DNA of 53,228 bases from Chromera velia. Lineage: Eukaryota; Sar; Chromeraceae. The translations under genes and the position numbers were made by a program. Location of the stretch: positions 1 to 53,228 of the forward strand of contig JAHBMJ010000235.1 of the NCBI GenBank assembly GCA_018398765.1, read 5' to 3'. Under the pieces are notes generated by a model. The model searched no databases and was not told the DNA's origin. It worked only from the letters and a program-made list of their open reading frames with translations. Shown piece after piece: positions 1 through 15,987 of the stretch; the stretch's first letter is position 1; each line of letters starts with the position of its first letter.

Positions 1-2058
1 TTCGTTTTCCTTCTGTGATGGAGATCAGATCTTCCTTTTGTGCAACAGTTGAAAGCCGATTGCAACGATACGGGCACGGTCAGGCAAAGACCGTGAGTAG
101 GGGAATTCAGCGTCCCCTTGCGTCCCAAGCTGCCTGGAGCCCTTTTTTGGATATCCCCTTCGAGTCCGATCCTGGACTTTGCCTTTGTCCTTGGGTGGAG
201 AGCCCGAAGATCGTTGGAGGTCGCCAAAGCCGGTGGTAGAGACGTTGCTTGGTGTTGCTCGGGACTTCGAGGAGCCTGATTTCATTGAGAATGCCATCTA
301 CGAGTACATCGCAATTGAAACGGCCAGTAGATTGCTTCTTTTGCTTGCTCTTCTGCGAGTGTGTGACTGGTTCTATGTCTGATCGAATGGGACTGGCTTG
401 TGTCCGGCTGTGACTCTGCTGTTTGCTGTGTCCGTGTCTGCACATGACTGACTGTCCGACTCTGGCAGCTGGTGTGTGCGCTTATTCACGGTGGTTGGCA
501 TCTTTGTGCGATAATCCTTTTGCGTTGAAATGATGCGAAAGGTATGGGCGCTTAGCAGGAGGCTGAGTGTGCCACGGCCTTACAACCACTCCATCCATTG
601 TGTACACACACACACATGAAGTCGTCGGGACTTCGCTCCAAAAGAGCAGAGCTGAGAGAGTTCTTCCCGCTGCAAAGTGACACGCTGTCGGAAGCCGAGA
701 AGACTTGCACTTTCGATCTTGATGTTGAGCCAGGAGGCATTGGATGTATTTGATGCCCCTGAGGGAACGGCAGGCCTGAAGTACGAAAAGTCAAGTGTGT
801 GACTGCTGCCGCGTGGCCGGGTTCCCCTATGATGGGTTGGTAAACCCTGGTTGCACCGTTTCTTTTGACTGACAGTAAGAAGGTGGAAGGATTTAAAGCT
901 GGTGATGGCTGCTCATGAAGCAAACGATCGAACAATCAGAGCAATACACCTCGAGGAGTGAGGTCATGACAGAGTGTTCTGAAGTCACTTGGCTTGGCAT
1001 GGTAGCTTAGTGAGAATGAGGATGGCCGATACACAAATAAGCTTTCAGGAAGCTATGAGTGGAGCAGTGTGTAGCTGCACCCTTTTCTTTTCTCTACATC
1101 CCTTTGCAGCTGTTAACAATTTATTGACGCTGAGTTGGACGCATACATATAGGTATTGTGCTCCTGGACTAGCTGGTGCTAGAGACCTACAACTCCGATC
1201 GAGTCTTCCGGTCAACGACATACATAGGCGCTGGAGAGGTGCTTTTATTGGTGCCACTAGTATCTGCATCGGGCGTCTATCTCTGGATAACCTTGGACTT
1301 GCAAGCACGCCTCACACATTGTCGCGTTTTGAGATCGTTCTGAGTGTACGTATCGAGGTGATTTGCGTGGCCCCCCGGAGATTTTGGATACAGATGCTAT
1401 CGAGATGAAGTTTTTGAAGCTCTAACGACATCTATGGCGACTTGGATGAGATCGACTTCGGGCATTGAAGCGTATACTCGACCCGTTTTTTCATTTATCG
1501 CGAGGACGCGATTTTCTTGTCCGTGGCCGGGGGGGATCTGTGGAGTCCTACCCTATGGCGCCGCCCTTTGAGCCTTCGCATGCGCCGTAACTGAGTGAGC
1601 CAGCGTGCCGCGCCACATTCCGCCGCCGCGCTTTGCTTCGTACGTATTGCGCGCGTCGATCAAAGTCGTTGAAATCGAGTCTGACCTTCGTATTCAAGCG
1701 TGCAACATGTCACTCGAGCAATGGATAGCATCGTTTGAGTCTGATGTCTGTTTGGCATAGATTGGGAGTCTGAGACTCTGAGAGAGAGGAACAGAGAGGA
1801 GCATAAGTAGAGATTATGCAATGATAGAATGAACCTAGCTGATTTAAATCCCAGATAACTCTAGAGCTAAACCTTCTGTAAACTGCTGCCTGAATGAGTG
1901 TTGCTCACATTCCTTCTCTAGATCTTTTCTAAGGTTCTTATCCTCGCTTTACCTTCTGTCTGGACGCCATAAGGTGGCCGGACAGGAGGGACAAAGCACC
2001 CTGCCCTTGAATTTTGTACGGTCAAAATGCATAAAATTTTGATGATAAAATTTTGAAG
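1..2058. other. no recognisable gene
   Basis: I see no open frame in this stretch that resembles a known family or has convincing codon structure. Frames of 60-140 codons occur on both strands but overlap each other and carry no motif. The region around 1500-1680 is GC-rich and the part after about 1790 is more AT-rich. It lies 3' of the interrupted HNH-like frame read on the minus strand. Confidence 0.5.
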
Positions 2059-2131
2059 TTAGGCTTTGTACCAAGCAGGCTGTGCGGGTGTATGTCGGTA
2101 GGCATCGTGCTTGTACACATGATATCAATAC
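2059..2131 (-). pseudogene. 3' end of HNH-nuclease-like frame, separated by retrotransposon
   Basis: This is the far side of the insertion that splits the frame at 8816-9212. If the element and one copy of the 5-bp target duplication are removed, the minus-strand reading continues from 8816 into 2126. The first joined codon is TGA, followed by Tyr-His, three residues, His, and a TAA stop at 2059-2061. In HNH nucleases the corresponding segment is usually Cys-x2-Cys-His-x3-His, so the TGA sits about where the second zinc-binding Cys is expected. Whether this is a mutated Cys codon or a chance alignment cannot be decided here. Confidence 0.35.
2127..2131. repeat. target-site duplication (left) AATAC
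   Basis: The five bases directly left of the retrotransposon are AATAC. The same five bases follow the right LTR at 8816-8820. A perfect 5-bp duplication is typical of Ty3/gypsy integrase and shows that the two LTRs belong to a single insertion that has not been rearranged. Confidence 0.93.
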
Positions 2132-2667
2132 TGATGATTCCGCTAGTGGGCAAGCTAGCGAGCTATAGGGGGCTCTATATACATACAACTTACTTGAGTC
2201 TACTTCGGTACTCGTCTGTCGGGTCCTTCATCATCACTTCGAGTCGTTCTGGTAAGATCCTTTCTGTATGGCTTGTTAAGTAATTCTGGCTTCGCATGTA
2301 TGCACATCTGTATCGCTTTCCAAGTGAATTCAGATACGTACATGGATGCAACGTCACGTCTGTTTCCATCTTTCCATCTCTGTATGTTCACGCTTTATGC
2401 TTCTTTCTGATACTGAGATCAGTCTCACTTCTGTTGCCATCTGTTGTTGATGTGTTGCTTTGACAGTGTTGCTGTAACTGTGTTGTTTGCACCGTTAAGG
2501 CTGCCGTACGCCTGACGCACGCTCGGCGGGCTGTCCGTTCTGTGGGTCCGCTCCCATGCGCGCGCCTGACGCACGCTTGGTGGGCCATCCGTCCTGTGGG
2601 TCCGCTCCTGCGCGCGCGCCTGACCCATCCCACGGCCCGTCGCCGCTTTCTGAATTAGGGCACAACA
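2132..2667 (-). repeat. 3' LTR of the gypsy element
   Basis: This repeat of 536 bases aligns without gaps to 8280-8815 at an offset of 6148. On the minus strand it begins TGTTG and ends ATCA. The part near 2510-2640 holds two imperfect tandem copies of a roughly 60-base GC-rich unit containing GTGGGTCCGCTCC, which is the most diverged stretch between the LTRs. Confidence 0.95.
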
Positions 2668-2684
2668 ACCACTCCCCCCCTTAA
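2668..2684 (-). other. polypurine tract
   Basis: Directly inside the 3' LTR the minus strand reads TTAAGGGGGGGAGTGGT, a purine-rich run ending at the LTR boundary. In LTR retrotransposons this RNase H-resistant tract primes plus-strand DNA synthesis. Its position fixes the orientation of the element. Confidence 0.85.
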
Positions 2685-3001
2685 CTCTGCTCGTCCTCGA
2701 GCAGATCCTGAAAAAAAAAAGACACAAGTCAACATGACACAAACCACTTGACCCTCGGGCCTCCCGATGTCCTGCCAGGTCTGTCAATCCATCAACGGAT
2801 ATCAACGCAACGGGGGAATGAAATGACCAAGCGAAATTAATTGACTTGACGCATGACTCTTTCTCTTTCCTTCTCAAAGTCCCAAACAAGATTAGGGGCC
2901 TCCACCTCCTCTTCTGGTATCCATGCACAGGTACCGTTGTCGAAGGAGACCCGGTACTCTTCCGTTCCTTCTTTTTCTCGAACAGCCAGAATGTGGGTGG
3001 G

Positions 3002-8214
<5,213 letters not shown>

Positions 8215-8266
8215 ACCGAGAATGGTGCGAAAAAGAAAGGGTGCAGAGGTCCCTCAAATCGGGAAT

Positions 8267-8278
8267 GCTCTGCTGCCA
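8267..8278 (-). other. tRNA primer-binding site
   Basis: One base inside the 5' LTR the minus strand reads TGGCAGCAGAGC. It begins with TGG, complementary to the CCA tail of a tRNA. The implied tRNA 3' end, GCTCTGCTGCCA, resembles the acceptor end of eukaryotic initiator tRNA-Met (which commonly ends CTCTGCTACCA), differing at the discriminator base. The primer identity is an inference. Confidence 0.7.
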
Positions 8279-8279
8279 C

Positions 8280-8815
8280 TGATGATTCCGCTAGTGGGCA
8301 AGCTAGCGAGCTATACGGGGCTCTACATACACACAACTTACTTGAGTCTACTTCGGTACTCGTCTGTCGGGTCCTTCATCGTCACTTCGAGTCGTTCTGG
8401 TAAGATCCTTTCTGTATGGCTTGTCAAGTAATTCTGGCTTCGCATGTATGCACTTCTGTATCGCTTTCCAAGTGAATTCAGATACGTACATGGATGCAAC
8501 GTCACGTCTGTTTCCATCTTTCCATCTCTGTATGTTCACGCTTTATGCTTCTTTCTGATACTGAGATCAGTCTCACTTCTGTTGCCATCTGTTGTTGATG
8601 TGTTGCTTTGACAGTGTTGCTGTAACTGTGTTGTTTGCACCGTTAAGGCTGCCGTACGCCTGATGCACGCTCGGCGGGCTGTCCGTTCTGTGGGTCCGCT
8701 CCCGCGCACGTGCCTGACGCACACTTGGTGGGCCGTCCGTTCTGTGGGTCCGCTCCCGCGCGCGTGCTTGACCCGTCCCACGGCCCATCGCCGCTTTCTG
8801 AATTAAGACATAACA
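8280..8815 (-). repeat. 5' LTR of the gypsy element
   Basis: This is the upstream LTR, 536 bases, colinear with 2132-2667. By hand count about 22 positions differ, of which about 20 are transitions and roughly 12 are C-to-T or G-to-A differences at CpG. It should contain the element's promoter, but I could not assign a TATA box or polyadenylation signal with confidence. Confidence 0.95.
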
Positions 8816-8820
8816 AATAC
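8816..8820. repeat. target-site duplication (right) AATAC
   Basis: AATAC directly follows the right LTR and matches 2127-2131 exactly. Confidence 0.93.
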
Positions 8821-9212
8821 TGACAGATCAATTCAACATCATCTGGGTGATTAGTGTTAAAAACAGTATCGATCCACTGGTCTTCATTTCCGTACCCAAT
8901 TTTTTTTACTGTGATCTTCCCGAGGGAGAACTTCCAGTGGGTGCCCAGACGATAGTTGTTGTGATGCATATCATATGGGTTGCATCCACCAGGAAGATCG
9001 GGAAGGCTAGAAGCACTACAACGCTCACAACAATTTCCAAAAATAGTTTGAATTTCTGTTTTGATTGCTTTGTTAGCCTGCTTGATAGTCCAGCCGTGCA
9101 CATACTTCCAATTTTTTTGAATGATAAGAGGTCTGATCCTTTGCTGGAACAGCTGTTTGCAATGAGCGGCTAAAGTGAAAATAGCGACTGATTGAGGCGG
9201 ACGGGGCACCAT
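8816..9212 (-). pseudogene. HNH-endonuclease-like frame, cut by the retrotransposon
   Basis: An ATG at 9212 opens a frame that runs into the LTR. The host part has an N-terminal region rich in Lys, Ile and Gln (residues 1-55), then CCERC, then GCNPYDMHHNNYRLG, and finally HPDDVELICQY. The order Cys-x2-Cys, a His-His-x-x-Tyr core and a closing Asp-Asp-x-x-Leu-Ile-Cys is what HNH nucleases show. The closing Cys-x2-Cys-His element would lie across the insertion point. The last codons before the target duplication are in frame with 2126. It may come from a mobile element or a phage-like nuclease; I do not recognise the N-terminal part. Confidence in the family is moderate, and the frame is certainly interrupted. 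Confidence 0.45.
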
Positions 9213-10273
9213 TTTCTTTATTCTATAGCGGCGGGGACCAGGGGTAGGCGTGGTAAAAAGATGTCCCCCTGCTGGTAATTTGGTTTTTTGTACCCCTAAG
9301 AAGCTTTCCTATAACCCTATGGTCTGTCAATCAAACTCCGGGCTTTGGCAGCCTGGCGCCGAGGCTTTGACGATAGAAAGCTCATTCTTTCTAGTATGCA
9401 ATATCGTTAAGGTTCTGGCAACAGAAAACTAATTCTTTCTAGTACGGAATATACCTCCAGTCTATTGTAGCTTAAAAATATTATAACATAATTTAATCTA
9501 GTTTAACCTAGTTTTAAAATATTTTAATATTCTCTTATAGTATCAATTGGTGAGATCGAATTGACCAGCTTAAGGGTAGGTGCTGACCGTAGCGGACCGA
9601 CATACAGTAACAAGCCAGAAGACCAAGACATTTTTCAGACAGCTTTTGCACCTTTGTGCATGCATGCATGCATTAATATATGTATAACTGCAAAAGCCAC
9701 ATGTGGGTTTTGGGGCGGCATGGTCGGGCTTTGGTAGGCCTGCGCCTTCGGCACGGTCGGGCTTTGGCATGGCCGCGCCTTCGGCGTGGTCAGGCTTTGG
9801 TAGACCTACGCCTTTGGTGCGGTTAGGCTTTGACAAGCCCGCGCCTTCGGCGTGGTCGGGCTTTGGCAGCCGGGCGCCTTCGGCGCCCAGGCTTTGACGG
9901 CCGCTCTGGATCAACTATAGGAAGCCTTCTTGGGGGTAGTTTTTCGAAGGAAAAAAAAAAGTCGTGAGACGCCCCCCTTCATAGTGGCCGCGGAGACGGC
10001 TTGGGCCGCGCACGGCTAGGTTGTTAGACCATAAATTACGCTTTTTTTTGCGTCGTTTTCGCGCGCACCGCGCGCGTGACAATACCTTTGTAAGGCAAAA
10101 TCAATAGGGATGCACCTTGAAGTTTCAAAAAAAAAAAAAAAAAAAAAAATTTAAAATGGATCAATACAGAGCTACAGTCAAATCGTGCGTACAAAATTCA
10201 AGGGCAGGGGCTTATATACGTCCGAGCTTCCCGCAGTGCTGCCGTCTCCATTAATTCATGCCGTCTCCATGCA
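9213..10273. other. spacer with minisatellite, no gene seen
   Basis: The left part (9240-9470) shares the phrase GGGCTTTGGCAGCC-GGCGCC with the minisatellite that follows. The stretch 9465-9545 is strongly AT-rich. A homopolymer A run of over 20 bases lies near 10128-10149. I see no coding region. Confidence 0.6.
9716..9897. repeat. 33-bp minisatellite, about five and a half units
   Basis: Units of about 33 bases contain GGTCGGGCTTTGG followed by GCGCCTTCGGC. Because 33 is a multiple of three, both strands stay open: the plus strand would read repeats of GFGRPAPSA and the minus strand repeats of AEGAGLPKPD. One further degenerate unit lies at 9341-9372. The open frames are a by-product of the unit length and are not evidence of a gene. 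Confidence 0.85.
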
Positions 10274-10420
10274 GTGTTCCATGCAGCTTTGTCAATGAAT
10301 CGTCAGCTAGTCACGCGTGCAGATATCTTTGAAACTCCTCTCAGTCCTCTCTATGCAACCTTTCGCAGGAAGGACTGTACGAATACAAACTCTCCAGAAC
10401 CACTTACACACTTCTCAGCA

Positions 10421-11358
10421 ATGGGAGACGGCAAAGCAGTGGAGGTCCCTCCTCCACCACTCCAAGAAGGCAAGGACAAAGAAGAGGAGCCCAACGATGG
10501 CACAGACCCCCTAAAAAAAAAGCCTGTGATCCCGATCACAATTGAAGGACTTGGAACGTCAGCAGACATCCTACCTGAAGGAACCAGTCGTCCTTCGTGT
10601 GTTTATTCGGTGTATGCATGCAGACTTCCATCCGTCTACATTCTATTGCAGACGTGCCGCTTGCTGCGACTACAGAGTACAAACATGGGCATGCGCATGC
10701 AAAAAACCTGAATCTGTGTGCAGAAAGGAGTACCGCGTCTCGAGGGTCCAGATGAACTGGAAAGAGGTCTGGACGGCAGTGCACGAGATTGGGGACTTGG
10801 AGCTGCTCGCCCGGTCTGAAGACCAAGTGAGGCACTACATGAAGAGCACCCAGGAGATGCTGACCAGGTTCGGGGAGGTGGTGGACAGGGTCCTTGTGGA
10901 GATTCTGGGAGTGCCTCAGTCGTTGAACGAAAAGGGGCTGGTCGTGGCGGTTAAATCTGAAAAGGTAAACAGGAAGCAAAAGAAAGGCTCTGAGTGCATC
11001 TATGAAGCAGTAAATCTTTTGAAATAGGCCGCCCTGCCTCTGTCTTCTTTCAGTGAAAGGGAAAGAAATAAATCAGAAGAGCAGATGTCAATAGGGTTGA
11101 TGAAGGAAGGGGGGGGGGGGAAAGGAAGAAAGAGAGGAAGGAAGGAAGGAAAGAAGGAAGGAAGGAAAGAAGGAAGGAACGAGCGAAGGAAAGAAGGAGA
11201 GAAGGAAAGAAGGAAGAGAGAGAGGGAGGGGGGAAAGAAAGATAGAAACAGGGAAGGGAGGAAGGAAAGAGAAAAACAAAAAAAGGAAGGGAAGAAGGAA
11301 GGAAAGAGGGAGGGGGGGGATGGGAGGGAGGGAGGGAAAGAAAGAAAGAAAGAAACAA

Positions 11359-11393
<35 letters not shown>

Positions 11394-11876
11394 AAGGAGC
11401 CAGAGGAAAACTGAGCAGCATGTTGGGAGGAGAGACATCAATGTACAATTGAAAGAGCGGCCAGAGAAGTAAAAAGACGCTTGGCACCTTTCCTGACCTT
11501 TTCTATCTATCCACATGCATTGAGTTGTCAGATCGATCAGATCCAGGTAGGTCGTGATACCTCTCCATCTTTCTTTCCTTCGTTCCTCAGGTTTTTCGTC
11601 TCTTCTTGACTGCCGGATGATCGATCGTTGTATCAAATCTTCTCCTGCCCTACAGTTCTGTGCTTGCTACTGCTGCTGCTTTTGCTTCTGCTGTTGGTGC
11701 TTGCCTCCTTTTTCTTTTTTCCTTTCTCCCGCATTCTCTTCATCTGACCCCCTGCTGCTCGCCCTTTCATCTGGTTGTCTCTGTCCTTCTTTTTTTGCTC
11801 TCTCTGTCTGCCCCTCTCTAGCTCTCCGTCTTTTTTGTTTCTTCTCTCGCTCCTTAGCTCCTCACTCCCTTTCTTT

Positions 11877-11931
<55 letters not shown>

Positions 11932-12119
11932 CTCTCTTTCTTTCTTTTATTGCTGCCTCGCTTTCCTTCCTTTTATTTTTCTTTCTTTCCTTCCTCTTTC
12001 TTACTCGCTTTCTTTCGTCCTTTCCTTGTTTGTTTCTTTCTGTTTGGTTGTTTGTTGGCTTATCTGCCTGTCTGTCTTCTGTCTGTCTGTCCGTCTGTGT
12101 TTCTCTCTTTGTCTCTCTG

Positions 12120-12206
<87 letters not shown>

Positions 12207-12694
12207 ATCTATCTCTCTCTTCATTTGGTTCTTTCATTCAGTCTGTGTCTATTTGTCTACTTGTCTGTCTGCACATCAGCATGCATGAAGTGATAAATTT
12301 ATGTATGTACGTGGAGAAGAAGGCAACAGATGAAATGAGAGAGAGCGAGAGACGGGAAAAAAAGGAGGTGACCCGCCTGTTTGAAGGCATGCATGTTCAT
12401 ACACCAATAAATAATTGTATGCAGGTCCTTGAAGAGATGAAAAGCAAACGTGTTTTGCGACGCAATGACTTCCCGTATTTCTTCTCGGAGGAGATTGAAT
12501 GTTTCGTTTTATGGACAGGGGAGCCCATTGAAGAGGCAGAGGCGCGGAGCATCGCAGAGGCATCGCTCGATCCTCGAGTCTACGAGTTCATCATTTTCGA
12601 GAATCCTGTCAGGCTCAGGTCTGTTCCTGGAGTTTCGCATTGGCATATCCTCGTACGAACAAAACCAACGACAGACACAGAAAGCTCGACATAA
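10421..12694 (+). CDS. DUF3605-like protein (three exons)
   Basis: The model starts at ATG 10421. Exon 1 runs to about 10611 (donor GTATGC; other phase-compatible donors exist at 10558 and 10597). Exon 2 is 10721-10964 and exon 3 is 12425-12694, ending in TAA. Exon 1 is Pro/Glu/Lys-rich. Exon 2 contains NWKEVWTAVHEIGDLELLARS and then HYMKSTQEMLTRFG, and exon 3 contains RRNDFPYFFSEEIECFVLW and FENPVRLRSVPGVSHWH. These match the pattern of the DUF3605 family (short fungal and algal proteins with a W-x-E-V start, NDFPY and HxVLW core, and a closing NP-LRS-P-H-H segment). Function is unknown. The second intron is phase 0 and 1460 bases long, filled with simple repeats. Exons 2 and 3 are well supported and exon 1 less so. 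Confidence 0.72.
11105..11395 (+). repeat. purine-rich simple repeats (GGAA/GAAAG, then GACA)
   Basis: An almost pure purine tract of GGAA and GAAAG repeats (about 11105-11355) is followed by about nine GACA units (11358-11392). It lies in the second intron of the DUF3605-like gene. Long Lys/Glu/Arg frames through it are artefacts of the repeat. Confidence 0.9.
11700..12235 (+). repeat. pyrimidine-rich simple repeats (TTTC, TC, GTCT)
   Basis: This tract of TCTC, TTTC and GTCT repeats is almost purely pyrimidine from about 11880 to 12230. It is in the same intron as the purine tract at 11105-11355 and partly complementary to it, so the intron RNA could fold back on itself. Confidence 0.9.
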
Positions 12695-13191
12695 AGTCAG
12701 TTCGGAGGGCCTGCATCAATCGGTCGCGGACGTACCAGTCTGAAACTTTAGCTGAAACTATTGATTCCTGAGTAACAGGTTGAGTCTAATCTCAATCAAT
12801 TGAAATTGTAGCTTCAGGACCTTACAATTTATAAAACTAGCTGCAGCTGTCAAATTGATTCAAATTTTGCATGATTGATTGGTTGATTGATTGATACCAA
12901 ACCCTAGGTGGAGTTAGAACTCCCGGGCGGCGCATACATGCATGGGTCTGTTCAATTATGCCAGCTGCAAGCTAAGTGGACGACAGTTATTCGAACTTAA
13001 TCTAATCAATCATTTACTACAATATGACGAGAAATCATAAAGAGAAGAGAGGGTTGAGAGTGCAAGAGCGATGTGATGAACTTACGAACCCCCAGATCAG
13101 AAAAAGAGGCGGATGCAAAGGGTGAGTCACAACGAGTGAAGCGGTCTGATTGAATTAATGCTAACCACTGCAAAAAGCCTTGTTCGGCAGT
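12695..13191. other. AT-rich spacer, no gene seen
   Basis: This stretch lies between the DUF3605-like stop codon and the end of the reverse-transcriptase frame. It contains short GATT/ATTG repeats near 12880-12895 and no supportable frame. Part of it may be the 3' untranslated end of the non-LTR element. Confidence 0.5.
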
Positions 13192-14778
13192 CTATCGGAA
13201 GCAGACAGAGAGCCGATGAATAAAATCATCTACACACCGGCAGCAGGCTTCATAGGTGCACAGCTTTCTATCAGAGCAACCAACAGGCAGCCCACCTTGC
13301 CCGCCCATCGCGTTGTATGTCAGCATGCGTAAAAAAGAAAAGATCGAGCCATTCGTAACCGACAGGGCAGAACGGGGAAGGACAGAGACGGAAGGAACAC
13401 CGGAGGACGACTCGCTGCACAGGAGGAAGACAAACATATGGCAGGAGGACGGGAAGTCGCGCTGCAGAGGGGTGAGTCTAGCAAGGAGGGGAAAGTGAGA
13501 GGAAGATTGCCCATCATCCTCAGAAGCCTTCATGCATTCCTTTGCAACTGTCTGTCTCACCTTGCCCTTGAAGAAAAGTGAGCCAGTGCCTTGTGCCCTA
13601 TGACCATTCTGCCCGCGTTGGGAAGATAGATCGGGCTTGACCCTCAGCGAGCGGACAGAAATCAAATCAGCCCAACGAAGCAGCCTGTCTATAGACCTTG
13701 TGAATTGTTGGCAGCAGTTATTCTTCCAGGCATGTAACATGGCTGCAGGAATAGTGTGTGTTGTGATGGAAAGAGAGTGCCACCAGTCAGCCACGCGGGA
13801 GCAGAGAAGGGCTTTGCAGGGAAGAAGACCAAGGATGTAAAGAGAGGGCAAGCAGAGGCTGCGAGCAGACAAATGACCACACCAACGGGCAAACCGAAGC
13901 TGCAAAGCATCAAGAGCGAGCAGGTCTGCATCCCGCACTGGCAGACATTCAAGGCAGTAGAGTGCTACGGGGGTCCAGCAGCCTGAGGCTCTAAAGACTG
14001 TTACCTGCGCATCAATGCTGAGCGGGTCCATGCTCGCAATCAACCCAATTACCCCTCCCAGAGCCCGTGAAGCAGAAGCAATACGGAACTTAATTGTCTT
14101 GTTCAAGTACCCCCTTTCAAAGAAAACACACCCCAGATATTTGTATTCGGATGTCCATTCAACGTCCTTCCCACCATATATGACTCTCCCTACAGACTGT
14201 CCCAGAGCCAAGGCAGACAGGCGCAAGATTTTCGTTGTCTTTAAGTTCACAGTCAGTTCCCATTCCTTGCAATACCCTTCCAAGGCTGAAAACTTCTTTT
14301 GCAGATCTGAGATGGAATGAGCAAGGAAACAGAGATCATCCGCATACCCCAGACTGCCTAAGATGCAGTTGTTAAGGAGGACAGGTTTGGGCTCTGTCTT
14401 GGGCTCCTCAACGCTGCCCTCTCCCATTCTGCTGTCTGACCATCCTGCTCCCTCTGCTTCTCTGTCTACGGCCTCCTCATTCTTACTAACTGAACACACA
14501 CGGGGAAGGTCATTGATATAGATAAGAAAGAGAATAGGAGAGAGAGCATCACCTTGCTTTACCCCAGCGCCCTCCCGAAAACGCAAAGAGTCCCCGTCTA
14601 CCTTTCCCCAGACCTCCCTGTACATTTCACATATCATACATACATCTGCCTCACACACACCTTCTCTTCTCAGATATTTGATAAATTGATTGGTTGGTAT
14701 GTTCGGTTGTAAGGTTTCTCTGAAAGGTCCATGTATTTCTATAAATGCAGGTGTTGCCTGATCTCTCAGGCTGATCAT
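13192..14778 (-). mobile_element. non-LTR (LINE) reverse transcriptase, 5'-truncated
   Basis: The minus-strand frame of 528 codons carries the middle and C-terminal parts of a non-LTR reverse transcriptase. Residues about 72-92 hold the B motif region (GVKQGDALSP followed by ILFLIYIND) and residues 145-148 hold the catalytic YADD. The typical YLGCVF motif follows near residue 210. The fingers domain with the A motif (F-x-D), any endonuclease and ORF1 are missing. The sequence becomes non-coding AT-rich DNA upstream of about 14800. The C-terminal half (Trp, Cys and Leu rich) resembles thumb and connection regions of LINE ORF2 proteins. Absence of stops over 1.6 kb suggests a recent insertion. 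5' truncation is usual for target-primed reverse transcription. No target duplication or poly(A) tail was identified. Confidence 0.82.
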
Positions 14779-15102
14779 TTGTTGCGCCAGGGATAGCGGG
14801 GTTAGCGGTCCTATAGGCTCAGGAGCCTCAGCTATTAAGATTTAATAATATGTATTTATTTAATTATAATAATATTATATTATGTAGTCACAATCAAAAT
14901 TTAAATTTAAGAATATATATGATCATTATAATTATCAAAGTCTATGTACTCCCGGCCTATTAAAAACGTACCTAGTATCGTACTCTGTCTGACCTAGTGT
15001 CTAATACTGGGTCTGAAACCAAACGGGGCTAGAAACCATCACTATACACCTAGCTATACACCGGAGGGACAGAGGCCGATGATGACGGTGCAGCATGATA
15101 GT
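14779..15102. other. AT-rich spacer
   Basis: No coding frame or structured repeat was found. It is very AT-rich between 14835 and 14940, and ends in the left 8-bp target duplication (ATGATAGT, 15095-15102) of the next element. Confidence 0.6.
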
Positions 15103-15881
15103 CAGGGTTGCCGATTTTTCCGGTGGTAAAGCGAGTTGATTACCGGTCAACCGGTAATTACTAGTAGAGTGGCCAGCCACTGGTAAAAAGCTTGGTAAAG
15201 GCTGTAGAGATAAAGTATAAATCAAAACCATAGTTTAAAAAATCTATTTATAATAATAAGCATTTTTTAAAGCATTTTGAGTTATTTGTTCGTTCATTTA
15301 CATGGTCTAACTAGGTTTGACAGTCATTTACGTGTTGTAAATTAAGTTATCTATGGTTTAAGTGAGACATTAAAGGGCAGCCATGCTGTTTTAAATGATA
15401 AAACTGGAAAGACGGATTGCTATTCGCCTCAGTAGCATCTCAGTAGCGTGTTGATGACCAAAAACGGTACACAATCACACATGCAAGTGTGATGCAACAA
15501 ATCTGACAACCTCGAAGGTGAGCACGTCCTCTGAAAAGAGGTTTTCACGTCTTTGGGCCAGGCCACCTGCTAGCTGCCTCTTCACCTCCGCAACGACCAC
15601 CGCTTCCAGTTTGTAGACCTCCAAACCAGACAGACAAATGCAGACAAACAACATATTTTTTAAAAAATCTTAATTCGATTCCTAAAAGTGCCAAAAACCT
15701 TGCATGAAAGAAGTCTTTAAAACTAAAGAATAGGAGTTGCGCCACAGGCGAAATTTTTTTTTTTTGAGCTTCATTTTCTCCTCATTTTTTTCCAGTAAAA
15801 CTTAGGTAAACGGAGTCCATTACTAGTAATCTGGTAATTACCGGTAGAGAGAGGTTGTTACCGGATGAAAAAGCAACCCTG
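15103..15881. mobile_element. hAT-like non-autonomous DNA transposon (MITE)
   Basis: The element starts CAGGGTTGCCGATTTTTCCG and ends with the imperfect inverse, TACCGGATGAAAAAGCAACC followed by CTG. It is flanked by a perfect 8-bp direct repeat, ATGATAGT, at 15095-15102 and 15882-15889. Ends beginning CAGGG with 8-bp duplications are diagnostic for the hAT superfamily. Internal copies of ACCGGTAATTAC in both orientations lie near each end (15130-15165, 15815-15850). There is no transposase, so the element must have moved with an enzyme from elsewhere. Confidence 0.9.
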
Positions 15882-15987
15882 ATGATAGTAATTAATGATT
15901 GATAATTTAGTTGATAATGATAATAACTCGGATGATGTCTAACAAAAGTTAACGAATGTTACGGAATGTATAAGCCTGGGAACAGTA

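Noticed and set aside
989-1408. 139-codon plus-strand frame
   Set aside because: No motif, composition like flanking non-coding DNA, and overlapped by an equally plausible minus-strand frame.
9716-9897. Possible CRISPR-like array
   Set aside because: Units are contiguous without spacers and the genome is eukaryotic; it is a minisatellite.
11050-12294. Long frames of Glu/Lys/Arg or Ser/Leu/Phe on both strands
   Set aside because: They follow simple repeats inside an intron and have no domain content.
12880-12990. Possible tRNA or tRNA-derived SINE
   Set aside because: No convincing A and B boxes or cloverleaf; I found no tRNA or rRNA gene anywhere in the window.
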